DNA from: JAGWJU01 sp035533295
GTDB lineage: Bacteria > Elusimicrobiota > Elusimicrobia > UBA1565 > UBA9628
Assembly (NCBI GenBank): GCA_035533295.1
Contig: DATLUA010000057.1
Coordinates: 9,280-73,279 of the forward strand
Direction of reading: 5' to 3'
DNA: 64,000 nt
Made by a program: the position numbers and the translations under genes
The notes under the pieces: model-generated
The model's input: the letters and a program-made list of their open reading frames with translations, nothing else
What the model was told of the DNA's origin: nothing
Database searches by the model: none
Shown here: one piece after another, positions 59,292-64,000 of the stretch
How the letters are laid out: each line of letters opens with the position of its first letter
How positions within the stretch are numbered: the stretch's first letter is position 1

Positions 59292-59960
59292 ATGATTCAT
59301 CGCCTGTCTCTTTACCTGCTGTCCCTGCTCGTCAGGCACACCGGCGCCACTCTTTTTACCAGCCAGGCGCTTAAAGCCAGCCTCATCCCCGTTCCCGCGC
59401 CGTCCCTTATCATGGTCGCCAGCGCGCTCATGAGGCCCCCGCTGGCCGGCCCGGCCCGCACCCTGGCCTTCTTGGCCCGCAGAATCGTCCTGCCGGCCGC
59501 GGCGGGCATGACGGCCGGATCGCTGCTCCCTTTTTGGCTGGCGCGGCGCGCGGGGGAGGACGTTTTCCAGCGCACGCGCAGCCTCCGGCGCTTCAAGAAG
59601 AGATATCTGGATAAATTCGGGCAGCGCCTGGAGGCGCGTCCCGCGCGCTACATCCTGCTCTTGAGGGCCGTGCCCGTTATTCCCATGACGCTGGGCTCCC
59701 TGGCCATGGGCGTTTTCCAGGTCTCGCTCGCGCAATTCGCGGCCTGGACCTTCGTGGGCGCGCTGGCGCGCTCCTTGGCGCTGGCTTTGATGGGCCTTTT
59801 GACCTTGGACACCTTCGACATCCTGATGCGCCGCGTCCACCGCATCAGCGCGTTCAATCTTTTCGCCCTGGCGGCGACGCTGGCGCTGGCCTGTCTTGTT
59901 CCCGTGTTTCTCAAACGGCGGGCAAGGAAAAGGCGGCTGGGTGTCCAACGGGGGAATTAA
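59292..59960 (+). CDS. VTT/DedA-like (SNARE-associated) membrane protein
   Basis: 222 residues with about five hydrophobic segments. The central LLLRAVPVIPMTLGSLAMGV and FAAWTFVGALARSL are the conserved core of the VTT domain found in DedA and TVP38/TMEM64 proteins, which move lipids or their carriers across membranes. A basic tail ends the protein. The last 50 bases overlap the convergent gene on the other strand. Confidence 0.72.
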   Translation: MIHRLSLYLLSLLVRHTGATLFTSQALKASLIPVPAPSLIMVASALMRPPLAGPARTLAFLARRIVLPAAAGMTAGSLLPFWLARRAGEDVFQRTRSLRRFKKRYLDKFGQRLEARPARYILLLRAVPVIPMTLGSLAMGVFQVSLAQFAAWTFVGALARSLALALMGLLTLDTFDILMRRVHRISAFNLFALAATLALACLVPVFLKRRARKRRLGVQRGN

Positions 59961-60684
59961 GGCCCTGGGCCTTGCCGAAGTAAGCCCAGAGAATATCGCC
60001 GTCGAATTCTATTTCGCGCACCGTGTCGTCTTGCGCCACGGATAGTATATCCGCGGCGCAAGATTCAAACGCGGAGGCGATGTCGCAGCGCAGGAAGTCC
60101 ACGGCCGTCACGCCCTCGAGAAGCAGCAGGCTCCAGCGTCCGCTCGGCTCGGAATCCGATAGGCTGGTCGATTCCACGATCATGCTCTCGATGGGGCAGA
60201 GCCGCGAAAATGTGGAGAGCGCCTTGGATAAAAGCGGGCTTCCGAAGCGCGCCGGAGAGAAGGGGCCTCTGTAAAGACTCGTCTGGTATTTTCCAGCTTC
60301 GGATTGGTTGAGGGGGAGATGAAGCCGCCGAATCCCGCCGGCGGCGCCATGCCAGCGGAGTTCAAGCGGGCGATCTTGCCCCAAGTCCCAGCGCACATTA
60401 AGCCACGGGATATTCTCCGGCGGGCAGCGCCATTTTTGGGCGTCGCCGGGCAGATGAAACGCGGCCGCCGCGTGCTTTAGGAAAGAGCCGTAATCTTTTT
60501 GCGCGCCGGCGTGCCTGGTTTCAAGCTGGGCGAATCCAAGAGCTCCGGAAATTCCAATATCCCAATCGCCGGCTTTATTTTGGTTCCCGATGGAATTAAT
60601 GAGCGCTTTAAGCCTGGAGGCTTTTAAATCGGCGGATTGGGACGCAAAGGCGGCAACCCGGTCCAGGAAGCGCTGCCGGTTCAT
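59911..60684 (-). CDS. partner protein of the HExxH hydroxylase, unknown family
   Basis: 257 residues, soluble, alpha/beta. No motif I recognise. It contains LNVRWDLGQDRPLELRWHG and MIVESTSLSDSEPSGRWSL and ends WAYFGKAQGLNSP. The ATG overlaps the stop of the HExxH gene (ATGA), so the two proteins are made together, probably in equal amounts. It overlaps the convergent VTT gene by 50 bases. Codons look less GC-rich than in the neighbouring core genes. Confidence 0.6.
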   Translation of the reverse strand: MNRQRFLDRVAAFASQSADLKASRLKALINSIGNQNKAGDWDIGISGALGFAQLETRHAGAQKDYGSFLKHAAAAFHLPGDAQKWRCPPENIPWLNVRWDLGQDRPLELRWHGAAGGIRRLHLPLNQSEAGKYQTSLYRGPFSPARFGSPLLSKALSTFSRLCPIESMIVESTSLSDSEPSGRWSLLLLEGVTAVDFLRCDIASAFESCAADILSVAQDDTVREIEFDGDILWAYFGKAQGLNSPVGHPAAFSLPAV

Positions 60685-62135
60685 CGGCGGACTGTCTCTC
60701 CAACGATTTTGCGCGGGGTCCCTTTGTGGAGGCCAAGGCCCGGCAAGGCGTACGCCTTGCGGTGATTGGCGCAGTACCTTTTCTGCTCCTCGAGGATGCC
60801 GGACGGATAGCTTTCGATGCCTTGGCGCAGAATCCCCAACTCTTTCCAGCAGCCGAGAAGAAATCGCCTGCCGAATTCGGTGAAGCTTCCGTAGTAGGAG
60901 AGGGTTTGCAGGGCGTCCTGCATTTGGAAGACGCGGCGGGCAGTAGAACCGGCAAGGTGACGGCGCTTTCCCTGAGGTTCTATGTCGTCATCGAAACGTT
61001 TCCTAAAGTAGCGAACGACATTAAGAAAGGCGTGAACACCGTATAGAATGCCGCGGAGATGCCTGGGATCATCGCGCCAGGGGGAATAAAAAATTTTTCC
61101 TGATTGTCCTGGGAGCAGCAACGAATCGATGGGAGCAAGCAAATTTAATTTTTGGTGGCAGTATTCATGGATCAATGTTTCGGCCTGGAGGACGGCGTCG
61201 TCGGAATGCGACAAGGCGACGGCTCCAGGCAGGCGGGAATAAGAGGAACTCACGCTGATGTCAGGGGATGGGGAGACCAGCGGTACCAAAACGCGCAGTA
61301 ATTCACGCATCTCAAGCCAGAGGAGCGGATCCTTTTTCTTCACGTCAGTCAAGGCTGATCTCAGAGTCGATATGAATTTATCTTCGCCATCTTTCCCGAG
61401 TTTTACAGCGTTGTGATCCATTACATGGCTGGTTAAAAGCCAATTTTTGTTTTCCGCGTAAATCCCCGGAATTATCTCTGAGTTTTTGGACAGAGGGATG
61501 GAAAGTCGCTCTCCCGTTCTCAATTTAACTAGTGAGTTCTCTCCAGAGACGCTGATTTCGAACTCCACGGGAAATGCCGCGCCGGGAATCTGCACATAAT
61601 ACGGCGTTCCGTAAAGATAAAAGCGTCCATCTGGATCTGTTGAGGCGCGGAACACTATTTTTTTCCGCGATTCGATGTCCAGTGGCGCGACGAATCCTTG
61701 GAACAAACCCAGAAGCATGGAACGCTCCTGGAATACCAGTTCACGGCGTTGCCTTTTGAATAGGTGAAGCCAATAGTTAAAAATGGGATGTCCCGCCAGT
61801 TGATTTCTAAGTGGCGACTTGGAGGATATGAATTTTCTGATGCCAGTGAGATATTCTTTGTGCCCAATAGCCGTGGCGTCCATCCGCAGGAATCTTTCGA
61901 CATCCTTAAGGTCGGAGATTAGCTCTGAAGTGCTTTTCCATTTCACGGCCGCCCATTCTTTCGAGGGCCCTCCGCTAAGAAGCCAGCGACGTTCGTCAAG
62001 TTCCATCAAGAGGGGCAACAATGAGTGCTTCTCGTATCTCGTCGGTGCGGAGGTGGGTCCGGTGGTGCGGCTTGTTAATTGGCGCCAATGGCAGAACAAT
62101 ACATCGTCTTGATACGGCCTAATATCCGCGCACAT
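60681..62135 (-). CDS. aKG-HExxH-type peptide beta-hydroxylase-like protein
   Basis: 484 residues. The metal motif HEYCH is at 323-327 in AETLIHEYCHQKLN, followed by a loop and YSPWRDDPRHLRGILYGVHA. That combination is the hallmark of the HExxH-motif peptide-modification family found beside ribosomally made peptides, where members are described as 2-oxoglutarate and iron dependent hydroxylases. The N-terminal 300 residues are diverged. The start ATG at 62135 lies inside the end of the upstream secreted-protein gene (61-base overlap) and has no clear ribosome site; a start some residues later is possible. No obvious precursor peptide was found. Confidence 0.68.
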   Translation of the reverse strand: MCADIRPYQDDVLFCHWRQLTSRTTGPTSAPTRYEKHSLLPLLMELDERRWLLSGGPSKEWAAVKWKSTSELISDLKDVERFLRMDATAIGHKEYLTGIRKFISSKSPLRNQLAGHPIFNYWLHLFKRQRRELVFQERSMLLGLFQGFVAPLDIESRKKIVFRASTDPDGRFYLYGTPYYVQIPGAAFPVEFEISVSGENSLVKLRTGERLSIPLSKNSEIIPGIYAENKNWLLTSHVMDHNAVKLGKDGEDKFISTLRSALTDVKKKDPLLWLEMRELLRVLVPLVSPSPDISVSSSYSRLPGAVALSHSDDAVLQAETLIHEYCHQKLNLLAPIDSLLLPGQSGKIFYSPWRDDPRHLRGILYGVHAFLNVVRYFRKRFDDDIEPQGKRRHLAGSTARRVFQMQDALQTLSYYGSFTEFGRRFLLGCWKELGILRQGIESYPSGILEEQKRYCANHRKAYALPGLGLHKGTPRKIVGETVRR

Positions 62136-62836
62136 GCGGATTCACCGTAAAAGGTTCCCAGGCATGCTCCCCGAGTCAGGGGCGAATTAAACACGGGAGC
62201 CCGGCCGCAATTCGGTCGTTTTTTCATCCAGAAGTAGCTAGCTATGGCCGTTGACGTATCGCTCAAGTCGGGCGGATTATGAACCGGGGAAAAATGATTG
62301 AGGCTCTCACGACATTTCCGCACGGCGGAATAGAGTTGGTCCGGCGAGACAACGTATTTCATTACGGCGCAGACGTTGCGGCGGCTGGAAAACTCCTGGG
62401 CGCTTCCCCTACAGAAAGCTCTACTAGTTGGGCTGTCCACGGGTGAATGGGTGATCGCCGCGCAACGCTGGTAATCAAGAGCATCAAGTGTATCAGGAGT
62501 TATCCCCTTGCCGATATCCCGGGAGAAAATTAGGGTACTGAAATTGTCTCGACAGAGCTGGGACCATTTATTCGAGTAGACATTTAGGATATCACAGGAG
62601 TCCGGGTTCCTATCGGACATGGCGCGGCACATGGCATACTCGATGGATGCGGACTTGACCTGGTTCCATTTCGTGCGCTCCTCGCGTGGCAGGCCCGCTG
62701 TCTGATTTTTTACTTTTGCCAAATTGAAGTGAACAAGGCAATAGGATTTACTTTCAGCTAATGCCTGCCGCGAAATCGCGGATAGAAAAATCACCGAGGC
62801 CATTGCCACAAACGCGAGGGAAATAATTCGTTTCAC
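62075..62836 (-). CDS. secreted cysteine-rich protein
   Basis: 253 residues from a GTG start. A signal peptide (RIISLAFVAMASVIFLSAIS, then RQALAES) precedes a mature part with twelve cysteines (SYC, YAMC, DSC, QLC, QRC, AFC, NVC, RKC, NC, GAC, SAC, MYC), an even number that fits disulfides. Helical by pattern. The open frame extends upstream into the IS end, but the signal peptide fixes the start near 62836 or at an internal ATG at 62803. It overlaps the HExxH gene. No family recognised; it could be a substrate or partner of the hydroxylase, which is speculation. Confidence 0.55.
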   Translation of the reverse strand: MKRIISLAFVAMASVIFLSAISRQALAESKSYCLVHFNLAKVKNQTAGLPREERTKWNQVKSASIEYAMCRAMSDRNPDSCDILNVYSNKWSQLCRDNFSTLIFSRDIGKGITPDTLDALDYQRCAAITHSPVDSPTSRAFCRGSAQEFSSRRNVCAVMKYVVSPDQLYSAVRKCRESLNHFSPVHNPPDLSDTSTAIASYFWMKKRPNCGRAPVFNSPLTRGACLGTFYGESACARILGRIKTMYCSAIGAN

Positions 62837-63101
62837 GGGTCGCTCTAGAGAGACTGTAAAATTTTTACGTAGCAGTGTCAAGGATGTGCGCTCTCTACCA
62901 ATAATTCCGTAAGCCAGCACGAAGATGACCCGTCGGCAGATTCGCAGACGGATTTGCGTCGGAATTTCCGTACCGACGCCGCCGCCGGGACAAAAGTCGC
63001 TCGCCGCAGGCGCCGCAAGAAGTTCCGACGTTCCCCCCAAAAACTGGGCCATTTGCAAGTTGAGTCCGAAGTGATAAAACACACAACGGAGGACTCAAAA
63101 A

Positions 63102-63365
63102 ATGGCGAAGCGACACACCGAAGAACAGATCATCGGCGTGCTGAAGGAATCGGAAGCCGGGATGAAGACGTCCGAGCTCTGCCGCAAGCACGGCATCAGC
63201 GAAACGACGTTCTACAAGTGGAAGGATAAATTCGGCGGGATGACGGTCAGCGACATCCGGCGTCTGCGCGTGCTTGAGGAAGAAAACCGGCGCCTCAAGC
63301 ACATCGTAGCCGATCTGACGCTCGACGTCCGGGCGCTCAAGGAAATCAACTCAAAAAACTGGTAA
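63102..63365 (+). CDS. IS3-family transposase OrfA
   Basis: 87 residues. A helix-turn-helix DNA-binding protein: EEQIIGVLKESEAGMKTSEL and CRKHGISETTFYKWKDKFGG are standard for the IS407 group, followed by a leucine-zipper part (LRVLEEENRRLKHIVADL). GGAGG precedes the ATG. Its stop lies just after the slippery heptamer that links it to orfB. Confidence 0.93.
   Translation: MAKRHTEEQIIGVLKESEAGMKTSELCRKHGISETTFYKWKDKFGGMTVSDIRRLRVLEEENRRLKHIVADLTLDVRALKEINSKNW
63353..63359 (+). promoter_or_regulatory. -1 ribosomal frameshift site AAAAAAC
   Basis: The heptamer stands in frame as A-AAA-AAC near the end of orfA and switches reading to the orfB frame (KKLVRPKAKRAA), as IS3 elements do to make OrfAB. 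The orfA stop follows 4 bases later. Confidence 0.7.
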
Positions 63366-63904
63366 GGCCCAAGGCGAAGAGGGCCGCGGCCAAGCACGCG
63401 GTCGAAGCCTTGGGCCTGACGGTACGTGGAGCATGCCGGCTGGTGTCTCTGTGGCGGTCGAGCTATCAGTATCGCTCGCGCCGCAAAGACGACGCGCCGC
63501 TGCGGCGGAAAATGCTGGAAATCGCCGAGCGCCGCAGGCGCTTCGGCATGCCTCGAATATACGTGATGCTGCGCCGCGAGGGCTGGGGCGATAACTATAA
63601 GCGCGTGGAGCGCATTTACGGCGAGGAAGGGATGGCCCTGCGACGACGCAAGCGCCGCAAGAAGTTCGTCGGCCCTCGCGTGCCGCTGCCCGTGCCGGCA
63701 AGGCCCAACCAGCACTTGTCGATGGACTTCGTCCAGGACCGCCTGACCAGCGGCAGGAAGATCCGGACGCTGACGATCGTGGACAACTTCTCGCGAGAAT
63801 GTCCGGCGCTGGAGGTGGACACGTCCTTGGGAGGTAGGCGCGTTGTCAGGGTCTTGGAGCGTGAGGGGCTCCCCGTCTGTCCGACCACCGTGGACCTGAT
63901 TTAA
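63353..63904 (+). pseudogene. IS3-family transposase OrfB, truncated
   Basis: About 183 residues of a normal 270-290. The N-terminal part is intact (LTVRGACRLVSLWRSSYQYR, RRFGMPRIYVMLRREGW). The integrase core begins with NQHLSMDFVQDRLTSGRKIR and TIVDNFSRECPALEVDTSLG, which carries the first catalytic aspartate. After EREGLP the sequence diverges (VCPTTVDLI) and stops where VDNGPEF should follow, so the second Asp and the Glu are lost. It cannot be active alone. It may still inhibit or be complemented. Confidence 0.85.
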
Positions 63905-63922
63905 GGTAGCCGTTGTCGTTCG

Positions 63923-63980
63923 AAGAGAGGAAGATATCCGTCGTCGGCCGTTCCTCTTTTCTTTTTGCTTCTTTTTCTTT
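63923..63980 (+). terminator. hairpin with T-rich tail after the IS remnant
   Basis: AAGAGAGGAA at 63923-63932 pairs with TTCCTCTTTT at 63951-63960 with one mismatch, followed by a long T/C-rich run. It looks like a rho-independent terminator of whatever lies beyond the IS truncation. Confidence 0.45.
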
Positions 63981-64000
63981 TCTGTGAATTGCTGTGGACA

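Larger units (their letters stand above)
63026..63904 (+). mobile_element. IS3-family insertion sequence, 3' truncated
   Basis: A left-end-like segment with a C-run and AAAAACTGG (about 63032-63046) resembles IS407-group ends. orfA and the first part of orfB follow. The DDE core after the first aspartate, the orfB end and the right inverted repeat are missing by 63904. Exact ends and target duplication could not be fixed. Confidence 0.7.

Noticed and set aside
62954..63229. 91-codon frame before the transposase with an Arg/Lys-rich run
   Set aside because: It runs through the orfA ribosome site and into orfA in another frame; only a short RRRRKKF stretch resembles OrfB, too little for a gene call.

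Overview
The window is 64 kb of gene-dense, high-GC bacterial chromosome in the standard genetic code. It encodes lipoproteins with lipoboxes, signal-peptide proteins, HtrA, SpoIID and Bat-type proteins, which points to a cell with an envelope of Gram-negative type. The long alanine-rich exported proteins recall Elusimicrobiota. That is a guess from protein style; no marker search was possible. Housekeeping genes (tig-clpP-lon, rpmF-fabG-acpP-rnc, icd, ald, cydAB, two tRNAs) show that this is chromosome and not a plasmid or phage.

Layout. 1-1.4 kb: the tail of an ABC permease, a small exported protein and a truncated beta-CASP nuclease gene. 1.5-4.0 kb: cydAB, a bd-type terminal oxidase. 4-8.5 kb: a DUF4404-like protein, a secreted HE-motif protein, a prolyl oligopeptidase and an acyltransferase. 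8.5-15.4 kb: a Bax-inhibitor membrane protein, a FIST protein, a cupin, a nitrilase-family amidase, two pseudouridine synthases, a 36-residue membrane peptide and a dienelactone hydrolase. 15.5-20.2 kb: alanine dehydrogenase, an ABC exporter operon with TPR and zinc-ribbon proteins, and a thioredoxin-fold protein lacking its first active-site cysteine. 20.3-26.8 kb: a CHASE3/PAS histidine kinase followed by five consecutive lipoprotein or secreted-protein genes. 26.8-32.5 kb, minus strand: two tRNAs, trigger factor, ClpP, Lon and an aminotransferase. 32.6-38.9 kb: an envelope operon (GYF-domain coiled-coil protein, two small proteins, TPR-SpoIID) and a glycosyltransferase, with two copies of a structured repeat.

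38.9-52.8 kb is the most unusual part. Three genes with ATGA stop/start overlaps encode (i) an intramembrane CPBP metalloprotease fused to an HtrA serine protease, (ii) a 3179-residue protein that carries BatD-like, BatA, BatC-like TPR, BatB and DUF58 modules in one chain, and (iii) a MoxR ATPase with a signal-like N-terminus. They look like one Bat/MoxR envelope machine built from fused parts. The transcript starts at a candidate -10 box enclosed by a perfect 13-bp inverted repeat.

52.9-60 kb: isocitrate dehydrogenase with an inserted four-cysteine zinc ribbon, a GT2 glycosyltransferase, rpmF-fabG-acpP-rnc, acyl-CoA dehydrogenase, a second dienelactone hydrolase and a VTT/DedA-like membrane protein. 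60-64 kb appears to have a lower GC content. It holds a candidate alpha-ketoglutarate HExxH peptide hydroxylase, a coupled partner, a cysteine-rich secreted protein and a decayed IS3-family element, so it looks acquired.

No stretch above 300 bases lacks a gene. The longest gaps (62837-63101, 32459-32708, 3969-4203, 15355-15514) hold a likely IS left end, a structured repeat with a promoter, a gene remnant and divergent promoters, respectively.
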